Positions 1 through 7,033 of a stretch of 47,667 nt of DNA are shown here, in pieces. The stretch covers positions 1 through 47,667 of IMG/VR virus record IMGVR_UViG_3300028361_000044. The stretch is one strand, 5' to 3'. Numbering within the stretch: position 1 is the first letter of the stretch; each line of letters begins with the position of its first letter. A model generated the notes under the pieces. It did no database searches. It had not been told where the DNA came from and saw only the letters and a program-made list of their open reading frames with translations. The translations under genes and the position numbers were made by a program. This stretch comes from a virus.

Positions 1-181
1 GTTCTACTAGTTTAGTATTTGCTGTGTAGTGGCTATCCCACACTACCATTACATCGAATCCACGTTTTTTTGCTTCTTCTAATTTAATTTTATCTCTGGA
101 CCATACTTCTTTTGCTGTTACTCCTGATTGTTTAATGATAAAATCTAAATTATATTTTTCAGGTATGATGAATATTAAGTG
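1..181 (-). pseudogene. C-terminal remnant of a Vsr/EDxHD-like homing endonuclease (runs off window)
   Basis: A minus frame is open from a TAA at 182-184 to the window edge, but has no ATG, GTG or TTG near its beginning. The translated stretch contains KEVWSRDKIKLEEAKKRGFD followed by VMVVWDSHY, the pattern of the C-terminal part of Vsr-like (EDxHD) phage homing endonucleases, where a hydrophobic strand ending in W(E/D) follows a Lys/Glu-rich helix. The catalytic N-terminal part is absent; the DNA upstream is the intein N-half in another frame. The two frames overlap for about 23 nt (159-181), so one indel there would fuse them. Probably an intein-associated endonuclease that has lost its front half or been frameshifted. 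Family call is by motif only. Confidence 0.45.
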
Positions 182-518
182 TTATTATAATATCGCCTTC
201 GTCAATTTCCTGAGGCTTAACTTCTATTAATTCACCGTTGCGTTCGACCATTACTGAATGATCTTCGGTTACTGTAACTATATTGCCGTCCGAATCCTCA
301 ATTTCGTATAAGTCCTTGGAGACTTTGTGGCGATACACATAATTAATATGACCCATATATGGTTCGTTGCGTTCTCTATCGTATGACATTACCATTACAT
401 TGTCGTCGTGTGCGTATTCCTTGTCTCCATTTTTAGTTTTAATTTCCAGTCTATTGAATAAGCTTTCGATGGTCATATCCCCTAGTGAAGTCTCAATTAC
501 CGAATCTGCTATACAGGA
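159..518 (-). mobile_element. Intein N-terminal half inserted in polymerase motif C
   Basis: The intein begins at a Ser immediately after YGDTD. Its first eight residues SCIADSVI fit intein block A (S/C-x-x-G-D-T-x-I, with A for G and S for T). Block B follows around intein residues 85-97, with the TxxH element TEDH inside GNIVTVTEDHSVMV. About 119 residues precede the stop. No C-terminal blocks (DOD motifs, block F, terminal HN) are visible, so this is either the N-half of a split intein, whose C-half lies beyond the window, or the start of a full intein broken by a frameshift. Motif C is a known insertion point for PolB inteins in archaea and viruses. The Ser nucleophile and the expected Ser at +1 of the extein (YGDTD/S) are consistent with splicing chemistry. 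Confidence 0.75.
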
Positions 519-688
519 ATCAGTGTCACCGTAAATAACAGACTTACCTACATGATCATAATCGCCTGTGATGATCTCGTTGACCTTTGCACTCATATGC
601 TTAACAATCTGCCTACCAGTTAGTGTAGTTGATTGTCCAATACGCTTGTCAAAGAATCTACAACCTGGATTAAGAATAGCACCGTACA
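159..688 (-). CDS. 43: DNA polymerase gp43, exon 2 (motif B end to motif C) with intein N-half
   Basis: Continues gp43 after the group I intron. Reading from exon 2 gives LYGAILNPGCRFFDKR, then TLTGRQIVKHM, then the PolB motif C YGDTD, all typical of T4-like gp43. Directly after YGDTD the sequence stops being polymerase and becomes an intein (SCIADSVI), ending in TGA at 159. An in-frame GTG at 687-689 looks like a start only because the intron ends there; splicing supplies the real upstream sequence. The polymerase residues after motif C (thumb and C-terminus) must lie left of the window. Product: replicative family B polymerase, assembled from split pieces after RNA splicing and protein splicing. 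Confidence 0.85.
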
Positions 689-940
689 CATTGATGTTCA
701 GTTAGAGTCGTTAATTCCAACCCGCCTTGCGGCCGCTGCATGTTACCATGCAGATCAGACTATATCACCATCTATGTTAACACAGATGTTCCCCGTTTCC
801 ACTCACTTGAGTGTACGTCTTTCGACTAGTCGTTGAACCTTCCTAACGCATTAGGCTTGGCTGCTGATTGTCCTTATAGGAGTTTCCAGCAATTAGAGGA
901 ATTATTCGACCATTGTCGCCAATGGAAGTCGCAGTACTTT
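689..940 (-). ncRNA. ORF-less group I intron in gene 43
   Basis: A 252-nt interruption between ...AACTCGT and TGTACGGT; joining them restores N-S-L-Y-G of PolB motif B. The 5' exon ends in U and the intron ends in G, as group I introns require. P1 forms between exon AACUCGU and intron GCGACUU with a U.G pair at the splice site and one C-C mismatch; the loop is AAAGUACU, and its GUAC can also form P10 with exon 2. The conserved core is readable: Q-like AATCAGCAGCCAAGCC (about 854-870), R-like GTTCAACGACTAG (826-838) and S-like GATATAGTC (758-766), with P7 pairing GACTA/TAGTC. A P9-type hairpin CTGCATG-GTAA-CATGCAG has a GNRA loop. It resembles subgroup IA phage introns such as those of T4. It encodes no endonuclease. 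Confidence 0.92.
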
Positions 941-1130
941 ACGAGTTTAGGTTAATCTTCTTGACTAGTTGGCGTTTATCCCAAAATGTTATTTGATCTA
1001 GTATGTAGTCCTTGTCATTAGAAATGACCTTGTTATCCTTGATTCTTAAATTATGGTTATCAAGATACAGCGCAATCTTTTTTGGATCGCCGTTACTAAT
1101 TAGTTGATTAAGTTTTTTGATATCTATCAC
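941..1130 (-). CDS. 43: DNA polymerase gp43B, exon 1
   Basis: Starts at GTG (1128-1130), preceded by AAAGGAG about nine bases upstream and overlapping the HNH gene stop (GTGA). It encodes about 63 residues leading into WDKRQLVKKINLNS, the polymerase motif B helix, and would hit TAA at 939-941 if unspliced. In intact marine T4-like gp43 proteins this block follows directly after the fingers entry helix that ends gp43A. The separate ribosome-binding site means the polymerase is translated as two chains (A and B), as reported for split gp43 of some Aeromonas T4-like phages. Unspliced RNA would give only a 63-aa peptide. Confidence 0.8.
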
Positions 1131-2287
1131 TGAGTATTCTCCTTTAAGTTATATTCTTCTTTAAATTTAAAATCTAGTAGTTTATACAAGTTTATTCCGA
1201 TACTTGTTAAGTTTGCCTCTTTATACTTTGTTCTAAAGGCATGTGTTTTTAAGTTATTATTAAAATGCGGGGCTTTTATAATACCCGTGTTTAGTTCCTT
1301 ATATGAAAGAAATATATTATTTCCTTCCAGGTATTTTAGAATATATTTTTTTCCTACTATTATATTATTTTGATGTAACAGAACAATGACTTTATCAAGT
1401 GATTGCCCGTCATAACACACGTGAATCTTTTTATTTACTCGATGTTCTTCTAAGAATACATATGTTTTTTTAACTATATCGATATATTTAGATTTCTGAC
1501 AATCATTAATATAAGTAAATCCTTGATGATTAATTCTTCCTTTAATAAAGCCTGTTGGTATTGCTACAGAATTGTCTATTCGAAGTTGTTCTTTGGTATC
1601 AGGATTATAGCACCAAATAGTATCCGATACGGTTGACTCGTACCATGCAGGATTAATATACGGAACGTAGTCTGCAGATACTTGTTCAGGGTGTAACATT
1701 CTTACATTACCGTCAACGTCTTGATAAAATTTAGTCCCTTTGTTTTTATTTTTAATTTTAGTTTTAGTTTCTTCAGAATGCGTGTAACCAGATCGTTGAG
1801 TCACAATCTCTCCGGTTTTCCATCGAACATCGTTTCTGTCAGCCCAAAAATTTGTATTATCATATACATTTCGTGCAGGCGATTTACCTATGATAGAATT
1901 CTTTAATGCCAACAAGTGTTCCGGACTTCGTTTCCTGCCGCTGTTCGACTTTGAAATTGCTAACGCGATCTCTTTTCGTCCGTAATTATACAATACACTA
2001 TTATACCCGCATCGTTTCATTAGATTAAAAGAAAACCACATTTTTGGAGATCTTATAAACTTTGCTAACATCCAATGAGCAATAAAATGTTGGCGCCCAG
2101 TTAACAAAACTATATTCCTCTGATTTTTTATATGTTTAGGGAATAACGACCTTGGAAGTATGTGATGCTTTTCGGTGTATACGTCTTTTTTAATTATCTG
2201 AGTTTTACAATGCTCAATAAACTTTAAATATCTAAAAAGATACAGTTCATTTTTGCTCTCGGGTCTTAGATATGATAGATAATTCAT
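1127..2287 (-). CDS. HNH homing endonuclease splitting gene 43
   Basis: A 386-aa protein if started at the ATG at 2287, chosen because GGAGG lies eight bases upstream; an upstream ATG at 2320 lacks a site. The HNH motif is at residues 41-71: HH at 41-42, N58, H67 and H71, followed by AHWMLAKF. A NUMOD-like element GRKRSPEHLLALK follows at about 117-129; the C-terminal half is probably DNA-recognition sequence. The gene sits exactly between the two polymerase pieces, just downstream of the gp43A stop and overlapping the gp43B start by 4 nt. It has its own late octamer (2311-2318), as free-standing T4 endonuclease genes often do. Lys/Asn/Ile-rich composition differs from the flanking polymerase. 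Confidence 0.88.
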   Translation of the reverse strand: MNYLSYLRPESKNELYLFRYLKFIEHCKTQIIKKDVYTEKHHILPRSLFPKHIKNQRNIVLLTGRQHFIAHWMLAKFIRSPKMWFSFNLMKRCGYNSVLYNYGRKEIALAISKSNSGRKRSPEHLLALKNSIIGKSPARNVYDNTNFWADRNDVRWKTGEIVTQRSGYTHSEETKTKIKNKNKGTKFYQDVDGNVRMLHPEQVSADYVPYINPAWYESTVSDTIWCYNPDTKEQLRIDNSVAIPTGFIKGRINHQGFTYINDCQKSKYIDIVKKTYVFLEEHRVNKKIHVCYDGQSLDKVIVLLHQNNIIVGKKYILKYLEGNNIFLSYKELNTGIIKAPHFNNNLKTHAFRTKYKEANLTSIGINLYKLLDFKFKEEYNLKENTQ

Positions 2288-2309
2288 CCAATATACCTCC
2301 ATATATAGT

Positions 2310-3980
2310 TTATTTATCATTTATTGTATACTTTTTAATATCTTCGGCTAACGTAGGATTAATATTAATGCCAGAATTAAGTCCCTTCCATAGCTGTAGC
2401 ATACCTTGAAGCTCCTTGCGTTCTGAGTACCACCTTTTTAACAGTCCGGGAATAACAGCTTCGAACTCGTGAGTAAATATTGTTCCATTAGCACTAATCA
2501 TCCATGGCATGTTGCTGTCGAATATAACACTGTTTACTTCGGCAGCACTCAACACATCACTGCGGCCGTCTTCCCAGTCAATAGCAATGTCAACATCTCT
2601 ACGCTTTTCCATTACGGCTGCATATTCCAATGTACCAAAATGACCTTCCCATGCCGCAGCAAATGATTTTTTCTGCAACGTCATTGCATTGTGAACCATT
2701 TCGTCTGTCTTAATAGGGCGAAGCTGTCCAATAATGCTTTCTGGTGCCATGTTAAGTGCTCTAATTACACTTGGATACAGCGAGTTAAGGTCCATTGATC
2801 CTACAGAACGATGCAAGCCTTTTTTAGGATAAGCAACGTATGCACCGGCAGCTTGTGTATTGCCTTCGTGCTTGCGTCTGTTTGGAACCTGCATACCGCG
2901 CTGGTGAGCTTCATTGATAATTGCCTGTTCGGTAACTGCAACTGCCCCCATTGTGGTTTGCAGTAACACAGTATTATCGTGCGCAATTTCATTGGCTAGA
3001 TCAATAAATCTCAATTTCTTATCCAGCTTGTCTAGTAATGCAGTATCCTGTCTGTTGTATTCAATAAACTTTTCAAAGTCATTATTGTACAACTGATCCA
3101 GTGTTCCTTCATAAACTGTTTTGTTTTCGCCAATTTCCATTTCGCCGATTGCATCAAGTCTGTATGTATGACGTTCTTCGTAAGTATACTTTCTGTACAG
3201 TTCAAGACTGTCAAGGTGTACCCGGCCGGAATAATCAAAAGTTGATGCAGTCTTGCCATACTTTTCAAATTCTCTCTTACGTGGGAGTTGGTCCCACAAT
3301 GAAAACTTTCTAGTATCGTTCTTGCTTAGTATTCTAGATATACGGTTTGTGGTATATGGAACATCGTATCCTTCACTGTTCCAGCCACTGATAATATCAG
3401 CATCCTCAATTAGTTCAAGGAATACTTTTAGCATTTCTCGTTCGCCGTTACCTTCTTTGTCATTGGGAAACAACATCACTTGATCGCCCCATCGTTCTTT
3501 GCACATTGCTTCTGCTTGATCCAACGGAAGACCTCTGGGCGGCATTGCTACAGTGATAAGTGCATCTATCCATTGTAGGTATACTGTGATTGCTGTAATT
3601 GCCATAAACGGATCCGACGGCGGAGCAAATCCTCTTTCGGGATCAAAGTCAGTTTCGATGTCAAAGAAACACACATTTAGCTTGGGGGCGTCTTGATTCT
3701 CGTAGTTTTCGCTTAGACACTGGAATATGGGATTAATATCGGACTCAAATAATTTCTTGTCTCGATTTATTGCAAGTTCTTTTCGATAGTCTTTTGTGCT
3801 CTTGCAAACAATTTTAGTTAAAGGATCTCCAAATATACTTTTGTACTTTCCTTTAGGGTCTTCGTAGTAAAATGTGTACTTTACAGGATAGTCAACAAAC
3901 TTGCGTTTGCCATTGTCTGTTCTCTCAACAACTCTAATTACATCAGCGTTCCGGTCGAACATTGCATCGACGTATGACAT
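2310..3980 (-). CDS. 43: DNA polymerase gp43A (exonuclease domain and palm motif A)
   Basis: N-terminal 556 residues of T4-type family B DNA polymerase. The 3'-5' exonuclease motifs are intact: FDIET at 106-110, SGWNSEGYDVPY around 198-209 and YNRQD at 308-312. Palm motif A DLNSLYPS is at 397-404. The protein then reads WYSERKELQ (fingers entry) and stops at NDK* where the HNH gene begins; motif B and motif C are encoded downstream by gp43B. GTGGAGAAATA precedes the ATG. Full-length gp43 is near 900 aa, so this chain is a fragment by design and must associate with gp43B to make active polymerase. It acts in the phage replisome with the clamp loader (gp44 lies at 22.1-23.1 kb). Confidence 0.93.
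   Translation of the reverse strand: MSYVDAMFDRNADVIRVVERTDNGKRKFVDYPVKYTFYYEDPKGKYKSIFGDPLTKIVCKSTKDYRKELAINRDKKLFESDINPIFQCLSENYENQDAPKLNVCFFDIETDFDPERGFAPPSDPFMAITAITVYLQWIDALITVAMPPRGLPLDQAEAMCKERWGDQVMLFPNDKEGNGEREMLKVFLELIEDADIISGWNSEGYDVPYTTNRISRILSKNDTRKFSLWDQLPRKREFEKYGKTASTFDYSGRVHLDSLELYRKYTYEERHTYRLDAIGEMEIGENKTVYEGTLDQLYNNDFEKFIEYNRQDTALLDKLDKKLRFIDLANEIAHDNTVLLQTTMGAVAVTEQAIINEAHQRGMQVPNRRKHEGNTQAAGAYVAYPKKGLHRSVGSMDLNSLYPSVIRALNMAPESIIGQLRPIKTDEMVHNAMTLQKKSFAAAWEGHFGTLEYAAVMEKRRDVDIAIDWEDGRSDVLSAAEVNSVIFDSNMPWMISANGTIFTHEFEAVIPGLLKRWYSERKELQGMLQLWKGLNSGININPTLAEDIKKYTINDK
2311..2318 (-). promoter_or_regulatory. T4-type late promoter of the HNH gene
   Basis: The minus strand reads GATAAATA, one base from the T4 late -10 consensus TATAAATA, 23 bases before the HNH start codon with GGAGG between. 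It overlaps the last codons of gp43A. Confidence 0.6.
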
Positions 3981-4047
3981 TTATTTCTCCACGCTGCTTT
4001 TGGCCAGCATACCATTAACCTGCTCGTATAGTGAGCGATTCTGTATA
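3981..4047 (-). other. Short gap upstream of gene 43; possible 20-residue leader reading frame
   Basis: No standard gene. A minus frame without ATG near its beginning ends in LYEQVNGMLAKSSVEK and a TAA that overlaps the gene 43 start region (GAAATAAATG). It might be a leader or chance; no Shine-Dalgarno sequence is visible for it. Confidence 0.2.
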
Positions 4048-4284
4048 CTATTTACTGTTTTTTAACATGTATAATGTAATTTTTGGATCATTTACAACCA
4101 GCAGATCACTTGGATACTTCCTGTCAGGATAAGTGCGACCGATCGCTGTTACGTTGATCATTTTTGGATTAAGTTTTTCAACTACTGCAATACTTAGTGC
4201 GTTGCGGTCGGGATAAACAACAGTGTCACCGACCGCAACTATATTACCAAGAATGTCCTTGTGTACAGGAATTTCTTTAGGCAT
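4048..4284 (-). CDS. Conserved small phage protein (78 aa), unknown
   Basis: The preferred start is the ATG at 4284 (MPKEIPVHK), which overlaps the end of the dsbA-like gene by 8 nt; the longer in-frame start lies deep inside dsbA. The protein is a compact beta-rich sequence (VAVGDTVVYPDR, then VVEKLNPKMINVTAIG), resembling a small SH3-like or KOW-like barrel, with no cysteine or catalytic motif. It is probably co-transcribed with dsbA from the sigma70-type promoter at 4569-4597. Not recognised beyond similarity to small conserved proteins of marine T4-like phages; function not assigned. Confidence 0.6.
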   Translation of the reverse strand: MPKEIPVHKDILGNIVAVGDTVVYPDRNALSIAVVEKLNPKMINVTAIGRTYPDRKYPSDLLVVNDPKITLYMLKNSK

Positions 4285-4543
4285 CTGTGTCGTAACCAGT
4301 AATTGCAAGTATTGCTTCGAGATCTTCAAACTGATCCTGGTGCTTGTCCCAGTCACGATTCTTTGCTACTCTAATTGCTTTATTGATAAGACTTGCCTTG
4401 ATATCAAGTTCTTCTGCAACTGCTTTAACGGTGTCTTTCAATCCGCCGTTTAGATCTTCTACTTCCTGAAGGACGCCAACGCCCTCTTTGATTAGTCGCT
4501 CTAGTTTATCTTTTTCTTCGGGTCCATAGACTCTATCGCTCAT
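4277..4543 (-). CDS. dsbA: DsbA-like dsDNA-binding protein (late transcription)
   Basis: 88 aa, against 89 for T4 DsbA, with the same charged helical layout and the pattern FIKEG/LIKEG...L...V...AxEELDIKAxLxNKxI. T4 DsbA binds double-stranded DNA and aids late transcription. Starts at ATG 4543, with CGGAGATATTTA before it. It has a clear host-type promoter upstream (TTGACA-17-TATAGT) and overlaps the next gene. Assignment rests on length and pattern similarity; the position near gene 43 is not diagnostic. Confidence 0.6.
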   Translation of the reverse strand: MSDRVYGPEEKDKLERLIKEGVGVLQEVEDLNGGLKDTVKAVAEELDIKASLINKAIRVAKNRDWDKHQDQFEDLEAILAITGYDTDA

Positions 4544-4568
4544 TAAATATCTCCGTTATAATTACTTA

Positions 4569-4597
4569 ACTATAATAGATAAACGTGGTTCTGTCAA
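4569..4597 (-). promoter_or_regulatory. Sigma70-type promoter of dsbA
   Basis: Minus strand TTGACA, 17-nt spacer, TATAGT; followed by the dsbA ribosome site and ATG within about 25 nt. Confidence 0.8.
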
Positions 4598-4602
4598 TGT
4601 TT

Positions 4603-5208
4603 TTATTTAATAAATGCACCAATACGCCCGTGTAAATCAGGGTAGTCACGGTACTTAAATCCAGCCGGCGGAGTTGTGTCTTCGTCATGCCACACAGGAA
4701 TAAAGTGTTGTATGTCACCGTCAAAGTCTTCGTTGTGTCGTAAGTGTACTTCGATGAGATTACCATCAATGAATTCGCAGTTAATCCAGTTGTATCGTGG
4801 AATTATACTATTAAGAATAATTGGACACTGCACTTGATCATCAACCCGTTTCCACTCAGACCACTTTGTAAATGTATCTTCTTCTTTGATACCTTCTACA
4901 CATAGCTTTTGCAATCCGTTGTTGTAGTCCACACTTAGGTGTTTGCCCTCGAACCATTCGCACCAAAAATATCCTAATGGCAATGTTGTGGTGTCATCGT
5001 CTATCCAAACCTTTTGCGCCCCTAGTCCAAGGCCCAGCATATTCACACACGGTCTAACTATATAGTAACCTGGCACAGGGACATCTAGTCCAACCGGTCC
5101 ACATATATACCCTAATTTTCTTGATAGTATTAGTTTGTCAAGAACCCATATGTCGTCGGCATCGATAGTTTTCCAAACCAGGTCCTCGGCGCTATCTTCT
5201 AAAATCAT
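4603..5208 (-). CDS. Conserved hypothetical protein (201 aa)
   Basis: A soluble protein rich in Trp and Asp, with a beta-strand-like pattern and recurring PGYYIVRP, WCEWFEGKHLSVDY and HNEDFDGDIQHFIPVWHDED elements. The middle (GYFWCEWFEG) and end (GRIGAFIK) look like a well-conserved globular fold, perhaps ATP-grasp-like or glycan-binding, but I cannot name it. The start overlaps the end of the next gene upstream by 4 nt (5205-5208). It belongs to a run of marine T4-like structural or accessory genes. No signal peptide or membrane segment. Confidence 0.7.
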   Translation of the reverse strand: MILEDSAEDLVWKTIDADDIWVLDKLILSRKLGYICGPVGLDVPVPGYYIVRPCVNMLGLGLGAQKVWIDDDTTTLPLGYFWCEWFEGKHLSVDYNNGLQKLCVEGIKEEDTFTKWSEWKRVDDQVQCPIILNSIIPRYNWINCEFIDGNLIEVHLRHNEDFDGDIQHFIPVWHDEDTTPPAGFKYRDYPDLHGRIGAFIK

Positions 5209-5663
5209 TTTGAAGAAGTACGTGTTTCCATAAACTTCTTGTGGGCAGTATGTTGCGCCTTTGCTAATTTCTGTTTGTAACTGTTAATTTGAGATTCTGA
5301 CATGCCTGTTGCAATAGGAGGCATCGGCTGCGGCGCAGTAGGAGCAGGCGACATTACCTTTGGATCAGTTTCGAGTGCATGATACACACTGTCGATATAA
5401 TCTGCTGCCATTGTAATTTTGGATTGCTGCCATGCTTCGAGGCCTTCTTCTTCGGTAATATTTGCCAACAGCTTGTTCAACAGAATAGAATATTTTCCAA
5501 TCTTATACAACTGCGCCCGTGCCATTTGCACTTCATGATCGCGCTCTGCTTCGTCAGCAATCATACCAAGTCCTTCGTTGGTGGTTTCTGCAACGCCTGT
5601 TGACGAAGCTGACCCGGTATGTTTTGCATTAGAATTACCACGGCTTGTTTTTTTAATTGTCAT
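5205..5663 (-). CDS. Conserved helical phage protein (152 aa), probably virion-associated
   Basis: Start set at ATG 5663 because CCGGAGAAAACA precedes it; longer starts would overlap the late octamer at 5687-5694. Residues about 40-95 form a helical core (MARAQLYKIGKYSILLNKLL, then WQQSKITMAADYIDSVYHAL), a pattern shared by many small marine T4-like phage proteins with alternate Lys/Ala helices. A Pro/Met-rich linker (PAPTAPQPMPPIA) precedes a second basic helix. The late promoter points to virion or assembly function. No known catalytic motif. Confidence 0.65.
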   Translation of the reverse strand: MTIKKTSRGNSNAKHTGSASSTGVAETTNEGLGMIADEAERDHEVQMARAQLYKIGKYSILLNKLLANITEEEGLEAWQQSKITMAADYIDSVYHALETDPKVMSPAPTAPQPMPPIATGMSESQINSYKQKLAKAQHTAHKKFMETRTSSK

Positions 5664-5686
5664 TGTTTTCTCCGGAAACTTTAATA

Positions 5687-5694
5687 TATTTATC
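5687..5694 (-). promoter_or_regulatory. T4-type late promoter
   Basis: GATAAATA on the minus strand, 23 nt before the ATG at 5663. Confidence 0.55.
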
Positions 5695-5723
5695 ATTTTG
5701 TTTACGCAGTACAAAATATAGAA

Positions 5724-5846
5724 TTACTCTTTGTTGATAGCAGCTAGTCTATCGCCCATTTCTCTAATTAGGTCTGCTTCTGATTTCTTCTTTTCGACTA
5801 TCTGGGGCACAACTGGTGAAGGGGTGTTATTATTAGCTCTTAACAT
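5724..5846 (-). CDS. Small protein (40 aa), unknown
   Basis: ATG at 5844-5846, TAA at 5724-5726. The product begins MLRANNNTPSPVVPQ and ends with an amphipathic charged helix (VEKKKSEADLIREMGDRLAA). It fills what would otherwise be an empty 130-nt gap, right after the stop of the 62-aa gene, and is codon-consistent with its neighbours. No clear Shine-Dalgarno site; probably translationally linked to the gene before it. A Pro-rich linker plus helix suggests a small virion or adaptor protein, but nothing is established. Confidence 0.6.
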   Translation of the reverse strand: MLRANNNTPSPVVPQIVEKKKSEADLIREMGDRLAAINKE

Positions 5847-5852
5847 TTTATT

Positions 5853-6041
5853 TTACGCTTTCTTCTTTTTAGATTTCTTTGGCGCATGACCAAACAAGCT
5901 GTCCTGGTCTAGTGCATTCTTTGCAGTACCGTCTGCATTGCGCTTTTGCATTGTGTTCATGCTGCCTGCAACAGATGCAATACCGCCTGCACTACTCGCG
6001 CCAGCACTTGCTGTTTCTGTAACTATATCATTAATTTTCAT
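5853..6041 (-). CDS. Small Ala/Ser/Lys-rich protein with capsid-targeting-like leader (62 aa)
   Basis: Starts MKINDIVTE then turns into an Ala/Gly/Ser-rich tract, a variable middle, and a strongly basic C-terminus KKSKKKKA. The leader resembles N-terminal capsid-targeting sequences of T4 internal head proteins (short MKxxx hydrophobic run ending in a (I/L)xE gp21 cleavage site; here I-V-T-E could serve, though the spacing is not exact). A basic tail fits binding of packaged DNA. It lies in a run of genes with similar leaders. Function inferred only. Confidence 0.6.
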   Translation of the reverse strand: MKINDIVTETASAGASSAGGIASVAGSMNTMQKRNADGTAKNALDQDSLFGHAPKKSKKKKA

Positions 6042-6043
6042 TT

Positions 6044-6580
6044 TTATCCTACTAATTTTCCGCCGAGTGGGTGCGGCCCGCGTTTCTTTTTTGTTGGTTT
6101 TGGATCGCTGTCTTTTGCATAGTCACCGTCCTTTTGCTTGTACATTTCTAACATCTCTGTTGCGTCGGCGCGACTGTACGTCTTGTTTTCGACATAACTT
6201 TTCAACTTAACCGCTGCTACAATTAACACCACTACTACGGCTAGCTCTACTCTATTTTCTACAAGCCAAGCTGCAATCTCTTCACCTACTAGTTCTGTAA
6301 CTTTGTCCCAGGACCATTCAGCAGCTTTGATTGCTCCTGCACTAATTAATCCCCACTTGAACGCTTTCTTTGCCAACCATTTAATCAGCGGAACACCGCC
6401 GCGCTTGATTGCAAAACCAAATACCCATCTTGCTGCAATTGCTCCGCCACCTACTACAAATGGTGCAATCTCATCAAGGTTCTCTTCTTTAACACAATTG
6501 TTGACGCGCTTGCCGCCTTTGCCTTTTTTAGTTCCGTCTTTGCGGTAACCCTTCCAGCATGTGATTTCATCTATTTTCAT
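6044..6580 (-). CDS. Membrane-spanning or internal virion protein with CWKGY motif (178 aa)
   Basis: The ATG at 6580 overlaps the previous stop as ATGA. The N-terminus MKIDEITCWKGYRKDG followed by a Gly/Lys loop and NNCVKEE is a short Cys-x(n)-Cys basic module seen in many marine T4-like phage proteins. After it come three hydrophobic stretches, about residues 35-55 (FVVGGGAIAARWVFGFAI), 65-80 and a clear transmembrane-like run near 120-133 (LAVVVVLIVAAVKL). The C-terminus is basic (PTKKKRGPHPLGG). Candidate internal or injected virion protein, perhaps acting at the host membrane during DNA entry; this is inference from the leader and hydrophobic segments. Confidence 0.6.
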   Translation of the reverse strand: MKIDEITCWKGYRKDGTKKGKGGKRVNNCVKEENLDEIAPFVVGGGAIAARWVFGFAIKRGGVPLIKWLAKKAFKWGLISAGAIKAAEWSWDKVTELVGEEIAAWLVENRVELAVVVVLIVAAVKLKSYVENKTYSRADATEMLEMYKQKDGDYAKDSDPKPTKKKRGPHPLGGKLVG

Positions 6581-6768
6581 TTTGACTGCCTCATTCCGGT
6601 AATAACAGCATCGGGCCCGTATTGCGCCAACAGTGCTTTCCTTGCTTCGTTCATGTTTCTTGCAGAAATCTGTACTGGTATCCACTGGCTGTAATATTTT
6701 TGCCGCACCTTGACATTGGCTATGAATATAGCAAATCCGGCTGCTGTACTGAATTCTCTTATTAACAT
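6577..6768 (-). CDS. Small conserved protein (63 aa), unknown
   Basis: Start ATG 6768, one nucleotide after the TAG of the upstream gene. Product MLIREFSTAAGFAIF... contains KVRQKYYSQWIPVQISARNMNEARKALLAQYG, which reads as a strand-strand-helix unit with an end resembling small DNA- or subunit-binding folds. The leader MLIREFST is similar to neighbouring hydrophobic leaders. Overlaps the next gene by ATGA. No function known to me. Confidence 0.55.
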   Translation of the reverse strand: MLIREFSTAAGFAIFIANVKVRQKYYSQWIPVQISARNMNEARKALLAQYGPDAVITGMRQSK

Positions 6769-6769
6769 A

Positions 6770-7033
6770 CTAGTATTTATTCCAATCAAACAGCTTTGTA
6801 GAATAAAGGTCGCTAATGTCATGACCGCCGTCGATGCATGCTTGTTCCATCATGCTTCTTTCGACTACAGCTTTTTTACCATCGCTGCGCAAAAAAGGCG
6901 GGAATCCGTCAATGGTTACTGTGTTTTTAAATTTTTCAGCTTCGATTTTGGTTTGATTAGTTCCGACATCCACAGTAGTATTAACACCCTTGACTATCCT
7001 ACCATCTTCATTTAGCAAGTCGCTGATGTTCAT
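6770..7033 (-). CDS. Conserved small protein with MNISDLLNE leader (87 aa)
   Basis: The leader MNISDLLNE ends in a possible gp21-type cleavage site (L-N-E). The rest is a soluble beta-rich protein (GVNTTVDVGTNQTKIEAEKF, TVTIDGFPPFL). It sits between two genes it nearly touches (4-nt overlap upstream, 1-nt gap downstream), so it is part of a tightly coupled block. Likely a virion or head protein by context; no catalytic motif. Confidence 0.6.
   Translation of the reverse strand: MNISDLLNEDGRIVKGVNTTVDVGTNQTKIEAEKFKNTVTIDGFPPFLRSDGKKAVVERSMMEQACIDGGHDISDLYSTKLFDWNKY

Noticed and set aside
6774-6781. AATAAATA inside the 87-aa gene
   Set aside because: Lies within coding sequence with only 5 nt to the next ATG; not enough to call a promoter.
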